Below the pieces are notes generated by a model. The model did no database searches and was not told the origin of the DNA. It saw only the letters and a list, made by a program, of their open reading frames with translations. A program made the position numbers and the translations under genes. Source: Sarcina sp. DSM 11001 (GTDB lineage: Bacteria; Bacillota; Clostridia; Lachnospirales; Lachnospiraceae). From it: a stretch of DNA of 64,000 bases. The DNA is taken from positions 5,588-69,587 of the forward strand of contig NZ_FNFZ01000010.1 in the NCBI RefSeq assembly GCF_900101015.1, given 5' to 3'. Shown in pieces: positions 25,382 through 33,934 of the stretch (the first letter of the stretch is position 1; every line of letters starts with the position of its first letter).

Positions 25382-27052
25382 ATGAGATTGTTAACTGAGA
25401 AAAAGATGAAAAAGAAAAGCCACAGGACAGAGTCTGAGCGCAGAGGAGGAAAGAGTGCCCGCACAGGGCTTTGCACTGCGTTTGTGACGGGATTTATGAT
25501 CGTGACAGGGCTGATCGGGACAGCCGCCGGCTGTCTGGCCTCCGGGGCGGACCTGCCGGCGGATCCCTGCAGCCTCTTTATTAAGACGGTACAGGCCGGA
25601 ACAGTATCCGCAAAGGCAGCTGAACCCTACATGAAGATTACCGTGATCGATTACGGCTCAGGCAGTTCTGTCTACGGGGACGCGACACTTCTGGAATCAG
25701 GCGGACAATATCTGCTCATCGACACCGGAGCCAGAGATCCCAACAATACAGTCATCAAATATCTGAAAAAGAAAGGTATAAGGAATCTGAGCCTGTATAT
25801 CTCTCATTTTCACGAAGACCACTGTTACTATGCCGCCAGTATCATAGGTGATTCCTGGTTTAAGCTGAAAAAGGTCTATCTGGCCAACCCCGACAGTGCA
25901 AAGCACTATCTGACCAGCTACAGCAAAAACCACAGAAGAAAGTTTTACGACGCATGCAAAAATGCGGTGAACTATTACAACAAGATCCTCGCGGCAGCCC
26001 GCCGCAAAAAGATCCCGGTCAAAGGACTCAGGAAGGGTGACACCTTCTCGATCGGGGCCGTGAACGCCAAAGTTCTCTGGGACCGCAACCAGCGGCCGGT
26101 GGAGGTCTTTGACCCCTACGATGTGACCGGTACAGGATATATCAACAACAGCTCACTGGTGACGAAATTTACCTTCCGGAAACGGAGCTTTCTCACCGCC
26201 GGAGATATTGAGTGCTCCACTGAGAGAGACCTGCTTGCCTCGGGCGCGGACCTTTCCGCCGATATTTTCAAGCTCAACCACCACGGGATCTGGAGCGCCA
26301 ATACAGAGGCCTTCCTCAGGGCGGTCAATCCCTGTTATGTCTACTACGCCTATAAAAAGAATGGTTCAGATCCCGAGTACAGGAGATTCGGCGCTGCCGC
26401 CGATGTGTCGGCGACCATGAGAAAGCTCGCGCCCAAGTATAATATACTGGGAAACCGCTACAATGGAACCATCACCTACAAGGTGCAGTTCAATACGATC
26501 ACTGTCAGCGCGGAACGCCACATCAAGAAAAAGAGTATTCAGGTCCGCAACGACTGGAACGGAAAGATCCGCACCCAGACGCTGGTCTATAATGACGCAC
26601 AGAGTCTTCATCTGGACAAGCGGATGCTTTTTTCCGGGACAAAGCTGGTGACTGGAACAGCTGCTGATCCCTCAAAAACCTATAACGGCTGGGTGAAGGA
26701 TTCCAAAGGCTGGAGATACCGGACGAAAAAAGGAAAATGGCTGGCGGGCGGATGGAAGACGATCGGCTCCAGTACCTATTATTTTACCAATAACGGCTAC
26801 CGTCACGAGGGCTGGCTCAAGCTCAATGGCAAAATGTACTTCATGAGCCGGGTCGGAGTCCGGCAGCTGGGCTGGCAGATGATCGACGGCAAGGTGTACT
26901 ATTTCCTGAAAAACGGCACCATGGCAACCGGAAAAACCTGGATCGGGGGGAAGGTCTGGCCGCTTCGTTCAAACGGGAGCCTTGACCTGTCCAAAATGAA
27001 AGCTCCCGGCATCGGGATCCTGACCGTGGAGCACCGCCATACTACCAAATAA
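25382..27052 (+). CDS. Secreted MBL-fold hydrolase with C-terminal cell-wall-binding repeats
   Basis: The start at 25382 has AGAGGAAAT directly upstream; this gives 556 residues. A signal peptide or membrane anchor lies at about 30-60. The metallo-beta-lactamase fold carries HFHEDH (142-147) and a later LNHHG segment (about 298-302), as in ComEC-type competence-like MBL domains. Residues about 435-540 hold choline-binding-type repeats rich in GW and YYF (GWVKDSKGWRYRTKKGKW, GWKTIGSSTYYFTNNGYRH, GWQMIDGKVYYFLKNG). The protein is probably held at the cell wall. The substrate is unknown; ComEC relatives cut DNA. Confidence 0.88.
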   Translation: MRLLTEKKMKKKSHRTESERRGGKSARTGLCTAFVTGFMIVTGLIGTAAGCLASGADLPADPCSLFIKTVQAGTVSAKAAEPYMKITVIDYGSGSSVYGDATLLESGGQYLLIDTGARDPNNTVIKYLKKKGIRNLSLYISHFHEDHCYYAASIIGDSWFKLKKVYLANPDSAKHYLTSYSKNHRRKFYDACKNAVNYYNKILAAARRKKIPVKGLRKGDTFSIGAVNAKVLWDRNQRPVEVFDPYDVTGTGYINNSSLVTKFTFRKRSFLTAGDIECSTERDLLASGADLSADIFKLNHHGIWSANTEAFLRAVNPCYVYYAYKKNGSDPEYRRFGAAADVSATMRKLAPKYNILGNRYNGTITYKVQFNTITVSAERHIKKKSIQVRNDWNGKIRTQTLVYNDAQSLHLDKRMLFSGTKLVTGTAADPSKTYNGWVKDSKGWRYRTKKGKWLAGGWKTIGSSTYYFTNNGYRHEGWLKLNGKMYFMSRVGVRQLGWQMIDGKVYYFLKNGTMATGKTWIGGKVWPLRSNGSLDLSKMKAPGIGILTVEHRHTTK

Positions 27053-27076
27053 GATACCGACAAGGAGGCCTGCATT

Positions 27077-27739
27077 ATGATAAACATCGCGATCGATGGA
27101 CCGGCAGGGGCCGGAAAGAGCACCATCGCAAAGAGAGTGGCAAAAGAATTGTCCTATATTTATGTGGATACAGGTGCTATGTACAGGGCTATGGCGCTCT
27201 ATCTGCACCGCCTCGGGATCAGCGCCGAGGATACAGAGAAAATCGCCGAATCCTGTTCAGGGGCGGAAATCTCGATCGAGTATATTGACGGCGAACAGGT
27301 CGTCCTGCTCGGCGGTGAAAACGTGAACCCCCTTCTCCGCACCAGGGAGGTCAGCGAAATGGCCTCCAAAAGCAGCGCAGTCCCGCAGGTGAGGACAAGA
27401 CTGGTACAGCTCCAGCAGGAGCTCGGAAAAAAGCAGAACGTTGTCATGGACGGCCGGGATATCGGGACGGTGGTCCTTCCGGACGCTCAGGTCAAGATCT
27501 ACCTGACAGCCAGTGTGGACGTCAGGGCAAGACGCCGCTGGCTGGAACTGAAGGAAAAAGGAGAGGATCCGGTCTTTGAGGAGATCGCCCGGGAGATTGA
27601 GGAGCGGGACAACAGGGATATGACCCGGGAGGTCTCCCCCCTGAGGATCGCGGATGACGCTGTTCTGGTGGACAGCTCCGCCATGACCATAGAAGAAGTG
27701 GCCGAGTATATCCTGAAGATCGTCCACAGCCGGGTATGA
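27077..27739 (+). CDS. cmk: Cytidylate kinase
   Basis: This 220-residue protein begins INIAIDGPAGAGKSTIAK with P-loop GPAGAGKS (8-15). It has the CMP-binding YVDTGAMYRA, the DGRDIGTVVLP motif and a final DSSAMTIEEV segment. It phosphorylates CMP and dCMP. AGGAGG lies upstream. cmk followed by ispH and rpsA is a recurrent order in Clostridia. Confidence 0.97.
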   Translation: MINIAIDGPAGAGKSTIAKRVAKELSYIYVDTGAMYRAMALYLHRLGISAEDTEKIAESCSGAEISIEYIDGEQVVLLGGENVNPLLRTREVSEMASKSSAVPQVRTRLVQLQQELGKKQNVVMDGRDIGTVVLPDAQVKIYLTASVDVRARRRWLELKEKGEDPVFEEIAREIEERDNRDMTREVSPLRIADDAVLVDSSAMTIEEVAEYILKIVHSRV

Positions 27740-27766
27740 ACCCCGTCTCCTGATCATTTGATTTAC

Positions 27767-27850
27767 GTTATTTGATCTGATCATTATTGATCTGATTATT
27801 ATTGATTTGATTATTATTTGATCTGATCATTATTTGATCTGATTATTTGA
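27767..27850. repeat. 15-16-bp tandem repeat between cmk and ispH
   Basis: About five units of ATTATTTGATCTGATC/T, 15 or 16 bp long, run to within about 14 bases of the ispH start. The array is AT-rich and non-coding. Each unit contains a TGATC core. Confidence 0.88.
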
Positions 27851-27863
27851 AAGGAACAGACAT

Positions 27864-28721
27864 TTGAGCAAACCTGAAATCATCCTTGCCCGCAGCGCGG
27901 GGTTCTGCTTTGGAGTGCAGCGCGCGGTCAGCAAAGTATATGACGAGACGGACAGGGGAGGCGACATTTATACCTACGGCCCCATCATCCACAACACAGA
28001 AGTGGTTGCCGATCTGGAAAAGCGCGGAGTCCATGTCGTCGAATCGGCCGAGGAGATCAGTTCCCTGAAGCGGGGGACGGTCATCATCCGGTCCCATGGC
28101 GTGTCAAGAGAGATCGATACCCTGATCAGGGAGAGCGGGCTCAGGTGCATAGACGCCACCTGCCCCTTTGTCAAGAGGATCCACAGGACTGTGGAAGCAG
28201 CGAGCGCGGAGGGAAAAAAGATCGTCATCATCGGAAACCCCGTCCATCCGGAGGTGATGGGGATCATGGGGTGGTCCTCGACACCCGTCACGGTCATCCA
28301 GACAGCACAGGAAGCTGCTGAATTTGAGGCTCCCGAGGAAGCGGAGATCTGCGTAGTGGCTCAGACCACTTTTAACGCAAATAAATTTAAAGATTTAGTT
28401 GATATTTTGAAGAAAAATAGGTACAATGTTCTTTGTGTGAATACAATCTGTAATGCGACGCACGAGCGGCAGTCGGAAGCAAAGGCCATTGCCGGCCGCG
28501 CGGACATTATGATTGTAATCGGAGACCGGAGCAGCTCCAATTCGGCAAAGCTTTACGAGATCTGCAGAAAGGAGTGCCCGAACACCCATTTCATACAAAC
28601 GTGGAACGACTTACATCTTACTCTGACTGGTGCAGAAAAGGTGATAGGCATTACCGCGGGGGCTTCGACCCCAAAGAATATCATTGAGGAGGTTTATAAC
28701 CATGTCAGAGCAGACCTTTGA
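27864..28721 (+). CDS. ispH: 4-hydroxy-3-methylbut-2-enyl diphosphate reductase
   Basis: This 285-residue protein starts at TTG (27864) with AAAGGAAC about eight bases upstream. The three iron-sulfur-ligand cysteines are C15 (SAGFCFGVQRA), C100 (IDATCPFV) and C196 (VNTICNATHERQ). It catalyses the last step of the MEP isoprenoid pathway, making IPP and DMAPP. In many Clostridia IspH is fused to ribosomal protein S1. Here the genes are separate but overlap by 20 bases, so translation is probably coupled. Confidence 0.97.
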   Translation: MSKPEIILARSAGFCFGVQRAVSKVYDETDRGGDIYTYGPIIHNTEVVADLEKRGVHVVESAEEISSLKRGTVIIRSHGVSREIDTLIRESGLRCIDATCPFVKRIHRTVEAASAEGKKIVIIGNPVHPEVMGIMGWSSTPVTVIQTAQEAAEFEAPEEAEICVVAQTTFNANKFKDLVDILKKNRYNVLCVNTICNATHERQSEAKAIAGRADIMIVIGDRSSSNSAKLYEICRKECPNTHFIQTWNDLHLTLTGAEKVIGITAGASTPKNIIEEVYNHVRADL

Positions 28722-29865
28722 ACAAATGTTGGACGAATCGTTCAAGACCATTCACACCGGAGAGGTAGTCGAGGGACAGATCATCGACGTCAAGCCCGAT
28801 GAGGCGATCCTGAATATCGGCGCAAAGTCGGACGGCATTCTCACCAGGAATGAGTACACGAACGATCATTCTGTTGATCTCACAGAAGTCCTGCACGTAG
28901 GCGACAAACTTGAAGTCAAGATTCTGAAAGTGAATGACGGAGACGGCCAGGTCGTCCTTTCCTACAAGCGCCTCGCGGCAGACCGCGGCAACAAGCGCAT
29001 TGAGGAAGCGTACAACAACAAGGAAGTTCTCACTGCCAAGGTCACACAGGTCCTTTCCGGCGGTCTGAGCGTTGTTGTTGAGGAAGTCAGAGTATTCATC
29101 CCTGCAAGCCTTGTCTCCGATACTTATGAGAGAGACCTGAGCAAGTATCTCGGACAGGATATTGAGTTCGTGATCACCGAGTACAATCCGCACAGGCGCA
29201 GATATATTGGTGACCGCAAGCAGCTTCTCGTTGCAAAGCGCCAGGAAATGCAGCGTAAGCTCTTCGAGACCATCCACCCCGGCGATACAGTCGAGGGTAC
29301 TGTCAAGAATATCACAGATTTCGGTGCTTTCATCGATCTGGGCGGTGCAGACGGACTGCTGCACATTTCCGAGATGAGCTGGGGCCGCGTCGAGAATCCC
29401 AAGAAGGTCTTCAAGGTCGGCGAGCAGCTCCGCGTCCTGATCAAGGACATCCAGGGAACAAAGATCGCCCTTTCCCTGAAGTTCCCGGAGGAGAATCCCT
29501 GGGTCGGTGCTGCTGAGAAGTATGCAGCCGGCACGATCGTCACCGGCAAAGTTGCCAGGATGACCGATTTTGGCGCGTTTGTTGAGCTTGAGCCCGGCAT
29601 CGATGCCCTGCTTCATGTCTCCCAGATCGCCCGCGAGCACATCGACAAGCCTTCGGATGTCCTCAAGACCGGACAGGAAGTCACAGCCAAGATCGTGGAC
29701 TTCAACGAAGACAGCAACAAGATCAGCCTGAGCGTCAAACAGCTCCTCATCGACAAGGAGCGTGAGAGACGTGCTGCTGAGCGCGCAAATGCCGATGCTG
29801 ACACCGAGACCGTTGATGTCGACGCTTTTGTGAATGCTCAGAGAGATAAAGAGGACGCTGAATAA
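28702..29865 (+). CDS. rpsA: 30S ribosomal protein S1-like protein, four S1 domains
   Basis: From the ATG at 28702 the protein is 387 residues. AGGAGG lies at about 28686-28691, inside the end of ispH. Four S1/OB domains are seen, starting at about residues 18, 105, 190 and 275. The third and fourth carry clear signatures such as VKNITDFGAFIDLGGADGLLHISEMSWGR (two parts) and MTDFGAFVELEPGIDALLHVSQI. Four repeats are usual for Firmicute S1 homologues, against six in E. coli. It binds mRNA on the ribosome. A strong terminator follows. Confidence 0.95.
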   Translation: MSEQTFEQMLDESFKTIHTGEVVEGQIIDVKPDEAILNIGAKSDGILTRNEYTNDHSVDLTEVLHVGDKLEVKILKVNDGDGQVVLSYKRLAADRGNKRIEEAYNNKEVLTAKVTQVLSGGLSVVVEEVRVFIPASLVSDTYERDLSKYLGQDIEFVITEYNPHRRRYIGDRKQLLVAKRQEMQRKLFETIHPGDTVEGTVKNITDFGAFIDLGGADGLLHISEMSWGRVENPKKVFKVGEQLRVLIKDIQGTKIALSLKFPEENPWVGAAEKYAAGTIVTGKVARMTDFGAFVELEPGIDALLHVSQIAREHIDKPSDVLKTGQEVTAKIVDFNEDSNKISLSVKQLLIDKERERRAAERANADADTETVDVDAFVNAQRDKEDAE

Positions 29866-29958
29866 TTTTCCGGGATCTTATGGTTCCGAAAAAAGCGACA
29901 CGGAATAATCTGATTGTGCAGAGTGTGTTTACAGGCACCTGAATGATTCTGATTTTCG

Positions 29959-29988
29959 GGCCGGAATCCCTGCGGGTTCCGGCCTTTT
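29959..29988 (+). terminator. Rho-independent terminator after rpsA
   Basis: GGCCGGAA (29959-29966) pairs with TTCCGGCC (29977-29984) around a ten-base loop and is followed by TTTT. Confidence 0.88.
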
Positions 29989-30098
29989 CCTTTCGGATCC
30001 GGCTCACGCGTACCTGACGCGGGCAGATGAATGAAGGCGGCTTTGTCTCCCCTTTTATTCGCATATCGGAATCCGGGGCACATTTCCAGGAGATCGTT

Positions 30099-31199
30099 AT
30101 GGATTTGACGGAAAATACTGCAGTGAAAACTACTGAAGCGAATACTGTTCTTAATACTGTTCTTATAGAAGATATTGAAAGGACACTGAAACTCCCCCTC
30201 CTGAAGGAGCTTTGTGGAAAGACTGTCCTCATTACCGGCGCGACCGGTCTGATCGGGCAGACTCTGACCAGGGTACTTCTGCAGTACGGAGCCGGAGAGG
30301 GACCTGAAAAAAAGATCCATGTCATCGCCTGTGTCCGGGACAGGGAGAAGGCAGACCGCCTCTTCGAGGGCTTTGCCAGCGGCAATCTCACTTACCTGGT
30401 CTGCGATATTGCATCCCTGCACACAAAGAAGGCTGAACGCAAAGTCGACTACATGATCCATGCGGCGAGCCAGACATCCAGCAGGGCCTTTGTCGAACAG
30501 CCTGTGGAAACGATTTTTACCGCTGTGAACGGAACGAGGAGCGCCCTGGAATTTGCCCGCCAAAATGAGGTGCAGTGCTTTGTTTACCTGTCCACGATGG
30601 AGGTATACGGAGCTCCCGTCGATGATGAAAAGATCGATGAAAAACACGGGACAAATCTGGACACCATGCATCCAAGAAGCTGTTACCCCGAATCCAAGAG
30701 ACTGTGCGAGGTCCTCTGCGCTTCCTGGCAGAAGGAGTACGGTGTCCCTGTCCGCGTCCTGCGCCTGACCCAGACCTTCGGACCGGGAGTGCGCTATGAC
30801 GACGGCCGCGTCTTTGCGGAGTTTGCCCGCTGTGTTATCGAAGGCCGGGACATCGTCCTGAAGACAGAAGGACTGACCTGCCGTTCTTACCTCTATACCG
30901 CAGACGCGGTCTCCGCGATCCTGACCGTCCTGCTCCGGGGCAGCGACGGAGAGGCGTATAATGCCGCCAATGAAGAGACCTACTGCAGTATCAGGGAGAT
31001 GGCGGATCTGGCTGCCCGGGAATGCGCGGAGGGAAAGATCAAAGTCCGGATCGAGGCGGACAGGGATCCCTCGGTGTTCGGCTATGCCCCCACCCTCCAC
31101 ATGAATCTGGACACTTCAAAGCTTCGCACGCTGGGATGGCACCCCTCCTGCGGCCTTGCGGAGGCGTATCGGAGAATGATTAAATCGATGCAGCCGTGA
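30099..31199 (+). CDS. NAD-dependent epimerase/dehydratase family protein
   Basis: The start at 30099 has AGGAG six bases upstream; the protein is 366 residues. It shows the extended-SDR pattern: VLITGATGLIGQT near residue 45, a Ser/Thr-containing YLSTMEVYG region, the catalytic Tyr196 and Lys200 (YPESK), and a C-terminal sugar-binding part. Relatives convert nucleotide sugars as epimerases, 4,6-dehydratases or decarboxylases; which reaction cannot be decided. A glycosyltransferase gene follows after 62 bases, consistent with a small glycan operon. Confidence 0.88.
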   Translation: MDLTENTAVKTTEANTVLNTVLIEDIERTLKLPLLKELCGKTVLITGATGLIGQTLTRVLLQYGAGEGPEKKIHVIACVRDREKADRLFEGFASGNLTYLVCDIASLHTKKAERKVDYMIHAASQTSSRAFVEQPVETIFTAVNGTRSALEFARQNEVQCFVYLSTMEVYGAPVDDEKIDEKHGTNLDTMHPRSCYPESKRLCEVLCASWQKEYGVPVRVLRLTQTFGPGVRYDDGRVFAEFARCVIEGRDIVLKTEGLTCRSYLYTADAVSAILTVLLRGSDGEAYNAANEETYCSIREMADLAARECAEGKIKVRIEADRDPSVFGYAPTLHMNLDTSKLRTLGWHPSCGLAEAYRRMIKSMQP

Positions 31200-31261
31200 A
31201 ACAAGGAACCTGTAATACCTTTCTCTGAAACCGCAGACAACCACCTGGGAGAATCAATTCT

Positions 31262-32254
31262 ATGGAAAAAATACTGAGCGTATCGATCGCCTCCTACAAT
31301 GTCGAAAACTACATCAAAAGAGCCCTGGACTCCTGCTGTATCCCGGAGATCATGGACAGGCTGGAAGTGATCGTCGTAAACGACGGTTCCACAGACCACA
31401 CTCTGGAGATCGCGAAGGAATATGAGGAAAAATATCCTGAGACCTTCCGCGTGATCGACAAGGAAAACGGAGGCTACGGATCCACTGTAAATGCCTCGAT
31501 CCGGGCCGCGCGGGGGAAATATTTCCGCCTGCTGGACGGGGATGACTGGTTTGACAGAGAAGGGCTTACAGCTTTTGTAGACGAGCTTACAGATGCTCAG
31601 GAGGATATGGTCATTGCCCGATTCAAGAGGGTCTTTGAGGAGGACGGGCACGAGGAGGTCCGGGACGAAGCGGAGGATATCAGTGAGAAAGTGGTGCGCT
31701 TCGATGATCTGGGCTGCCATGACTGGTTTACCATGCATGCCGTCACCTACAGGACCAGGATCCTGCAGGAGAACAACATCCGGCTGACAGAGCACTGCTT
31801 CTACACAGACCAGGAATACGATCTCCTTCCCCTGCCCTGGGTGGATACTGTCCGGATCTTCCCCCAGGTAGTCTACTGCTACAGGATCGGCCGGGGGGAA
31901 CAGAGCGTCAGTCCGGAGGGCCTGGAAAAACACTACAATGACCAGACCGTGGTTTTGAAAAGGCTCTATACGGTATACCCGGATGTCGGGCTGAAGAAGA
32001 CAGCAAAGGACACCTACATTTTTAACTATTTTGTCCTGCGCACCTTCCTGCAGATCAAGGTCTACCTTGTGATCTCTCAGTCCAATCTCCACAAACAGGA
32101 GCTCATCAATTTCCTTGACTACTTGAAGAGGGAACAGCCGCTCATTTACAAGGAACTGAGGCGTACCAGCAAGATCCTGAATATCTTACTGCTGACCCGG
32201 TACCGTGCCTACGGGATCCTTCACAAAAGGATGCAGAAGGAGTACAGATACTGA
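31262..32254 (+). CDS. Family 2 glycosyltransferase
   Basis: This 330-residue protein begins with the GT-A signature LSVSIASYNVENYIKRAL. It has the nucleotide-binding VIVVNDGSTDHT (about 37-48) and the metal-binding DGDDW (92-96). The C-terminal part (about 230-330) is helical and unrecognised. No membrane segment is clear. It transfers a sugar from a nucleotide donor to an unknown acceptor. It follows the epimerase gene on the same strand. Confidence 0.9.
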   Translation: MEKILSVSIASYNVENYIKRALDSCCIPEIMDRLEVIVVNDGSTDHTLEIAKEYEEKYPETFRVIDKENGGYGSTVNASIRAARGKYFRLLDGDDWFDREGLTAFVDELTDAQEDMVIARFKRVFEEDGHEEVRDEAEDISEKVVRFDDLGCHDWFTMHAVTYRTRILQENNIRLTEHCFYTDQEYDLLPLPWVDTVRIFPQVVYCYRIGRGEQSVSPEGLEKHYNDQTVVLKRLYTVYPDVGLKKTAKDTYIFNYFVLRTFLQIKVYLVISQSNLHKQELINFLDYLKREQPLIYKELRRTSKILNILLLTRYRAYGILHKRMQKEYRY

Positions 32255-32268
32255 TCCAGGACCCGCCT

Positions 32269-32375
32269 CCGAGTCTTACGCGATGAAGCAGGTTTCCCTT
32301 GATGAAGCAGGTTTCCCTTTTTGCGCGCGTATCCCACGACTGAAGCCACGGGTCTTGCGCGATGAAGAAAATGAA
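32269..32375. mobile_element. Possible IS200/IS605-derived non-coding remnant, copy B
   Basis: This copy aligns with 14784-14880 but has a duplicated GATGAAGCAGGTTTCCCTT segment. It contains the near-palindrome CCCACGACTGAAGCCACGGG, much like IS605-type subterminal hairpins. GTCTT followed by CGCGATGAAG occurs at both ends of the element. No transposase is nearby. It sits directly before a bidirectional terminator. Confidence 0.45.
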
Positions 32376-32381
32376 GAATAA

Positions 32382-32421
32382 AAAGCCCCGCCGGATACCT
32401 GATCTGTACCGGCGGGGCTTT
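32382..32421. terminator. Bidirectional terminator between convergent genes
   Basis: A 13-base stem (AAAGCCCCGCCGG at 32382-32394 with CCGGCGGGGCTTT at 32409-32421) has an A run on the left arm and a T run on the right. It can stop transcription from both the glycosyltransferase gene and the minus-strand kinase-like gene. Confidence 0.92.
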
Positions 32422-32526
32422 CTATTTGATCCATATTAATATCAATGCTGATTAATACACATTTCGGGAGTCCCTGCCTGCAGACCGGGAATCCCTGTCC
32501 TCGTTCAGGAATCAGAGGAAGTACGC

Positions 32527-33108
32527 TCAGTCGTCTTTGACCATAAACTCTATGATATCGACGACCCTGTCAATGCCCATCTCGGAATTGAAGCAGGCGT
32601 CGTAATTTCTGTAATCACCGAATTTATAGCTTGTGAAGTGGTTGTAGTAATCTCTGCGTTCCTGATCTTTACGCTTGATCAGGTTCGGGAATGCAGCCAG
32701 ATCGTCGCCGTAGACTTCCAGCGCACGTTTTGCGCGCGCCTCCTTCGGAGCGTAAATGAAGAATTTCTTGATGTTGTCGCGGTCTTTCAGGATATAGTCT
32801 CCGCAGCTGCCTACGATGACACAGCTTCCCTTGTCGGCGATGTCATTGAGGACTTTTCTGCGGGCGCCGAAAATACGATCCGGAATCGGGATGATGCCTC
32901 TGGCGGCGTTGATGCCGTAGAAATAACCGGATACTTCTTTTTCTGCCCAATTCTTGATCGTCTGCTCATCAAGACCGCTTTCCTGTGCGAGCATGGTGAT
33001 GATTTCCTTGTCATAGAAATCGATTCCCAGCCGCTTGGCCAGCTCCTCTCCGATCTGGCGGCCTCCTGAACCATACTCTCTGCTGATTGTGATGATCTTG
33101 TTCCCCAT
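32527..33108 (-). CDS. Cytidylate kinase-like family protein
   Basis: The start at 33108 has AGGGAGGT about seven bases upstream, giving 193 residues (MGNKIITISREYGSGG). The glycine-rich GSGGRQIGEELAKRLG region takes the place of the P-loop, as in the cytidylate-kinase-like family. DYILKDRDNIKKFFIYAP and the RKDQERRDYYNHFT segment also fit it. The true substrate of this family is not established. It is distinct from the genuine cmk at 27077. Confidence 0.88.
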   Translation of the reverse strand: MGNKIITISREYGSGGRQIGEELAKRLGIDFYDKEIITMLAQESGLDEQTIKNWAEKEVSGYFYGINAARGIIPIPDRIFGARRKVLNDIADKGSCVIVGSCGDYILKDRDNIKKFFIYAPKEARAKRALEVYGDDLAAFPNLIKRKDQERRDYYNHFTSYKFGDYRNYDACFNSEMGIDRVVDIIEFMVKDD

Positions 33109-33460
33109 TGCGTTACCTCCCTCTGGATAAAATATGTCTGCCTGCAATCAATGAAAACTTGCAGCCGAAGAAGCAACGTTCCGCGCCGCTGCAGGTTATC
33201 TGCTGCCCGGCCGCGTTTTTTAAGGACGCAGCCGGACAGGATCCTGTCCATAAATCAGGCTTATGAACAATCTTCTTAATAACCATACATACTGTGTCCG
33301 TACTCAGAAAGTACTGTTTGATAACACATCTTCATGTAACACATTTTCCCATGTCGCGACGGCAATCAGCCTGATTAATTGTCTCGCAACTTACCTAAAT
33401 TCTACAATGAAATTAGAAAAATGTCAATTTTTATACAAAAGTGAGGCTCTGTTAATCATT
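33109..33460. other. Intergenic region upstream of the kinase-like gene
   Basis: The first 150 bases are GC-rich and the rest is AT-rich, as expected for a promoter region of the minus-strand gene. No well-spaced promoter pair, gene or RNA structure was identified. Confidence 0.4.
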
Positions 33461-33621
33461 TAACGTGCTACAGTACACGCCCTATCGAGGGCGTGTACTG
33501 TAGCTTGCGAAAATCCCATTCCAAATCGCTTCGCGATGGGATTTTCGCCGTAAAACTCGGGTTTTTCGCGAAAAAGCCGCGAAAAACACCTCGAGTTTCG
33601 AGGGAGTCTGTACTGTAACTT
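33461..33621 (+). repeat. Dispersed three-hairpin repeat, copy 2 (short form)
   Basis: Stem 1 is a perfect 16-base inverted repeat with loop ATCG, running from CTACAGTACACGCCCT to AGGGCGTGTACTGTAG. Stem 2 pairs GCGAAAATCCCAT with ATGGGATTTTCGC. Stem 3 pairs TTTTTCGCG with CGCGAAAAA and is followed by CTCGAGTTTCGAG. It is directly followed, head to tail, by copy 3. Confidence 0.95.
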
Positions 33622-33800
33622 TAACGTAACTACACACGCCCTATTGAGGGCGTGTATAGTAACGTGCGAAAATCCCATTCCAACAATGCGAAGCTTTGTT
33701 ATCGCCGCGCGATGGGGATTTTCGTCATAAAACTCGGGTTTTTCGCGAAAAGCGCGCGAAAAACTCCTCGAATTTCGTGCCGGTCTGAAAAGTAACCATT
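33622..33800 (+). repeat. Dispersed three-hairpin repeat, copy 3 (long form)
   Basis: This copy has the same three stems as copy 2. The outer arm of stem 1 is changed on both sides (ACTACACACGCCCT with AGGGCGTGTATAGT), so most pairing is kept. Inside stem 2 it carries an extra segment, AATGCGAAGCTTTGTTATCG, which forms its own small hairpin and is shared with copy 4. The end is more degenerate than in other copies. Confidence 0.93.
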
Positions 33801-33934
33801 TAACTGGTAACAGACCTGCCTGTAGGGAGGCAGGGGAGGGAGACAGGGGACGGTCTGTACGGTGGCATTAACTGTACAGTCTGAAACGGATTTCAGTCTG
33901 AGAGCAGGGAAGAAAACGCAGCTGTACCGGAGAA
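33801..33934. other. Structured trailer between repeat copy 3 and the YprB-like gene
   Basis: ACAGACC (33810-33816) can pair with GGTCTGT (33852-33858), enclosing a hairpin with arms TGCCT and AGGCA. CTGTAC/GTACAG and CTGAAA/TTTCAG form two further short stems downstream. No T tract follows on the minus strand, so this is not an obvious terminator. Confidence 0.4.

Noticed and set aside
33460-33678. Open frame on the minus strand across repeat copies 2 and 3, with similar peptides at 41480-41686 and 40744-41655
   Set aside because: The peptide similarity follows from the repeated DNA. The frames have no ribosome binding site, end arbitrarily and run through inverted repeats or into pepP.
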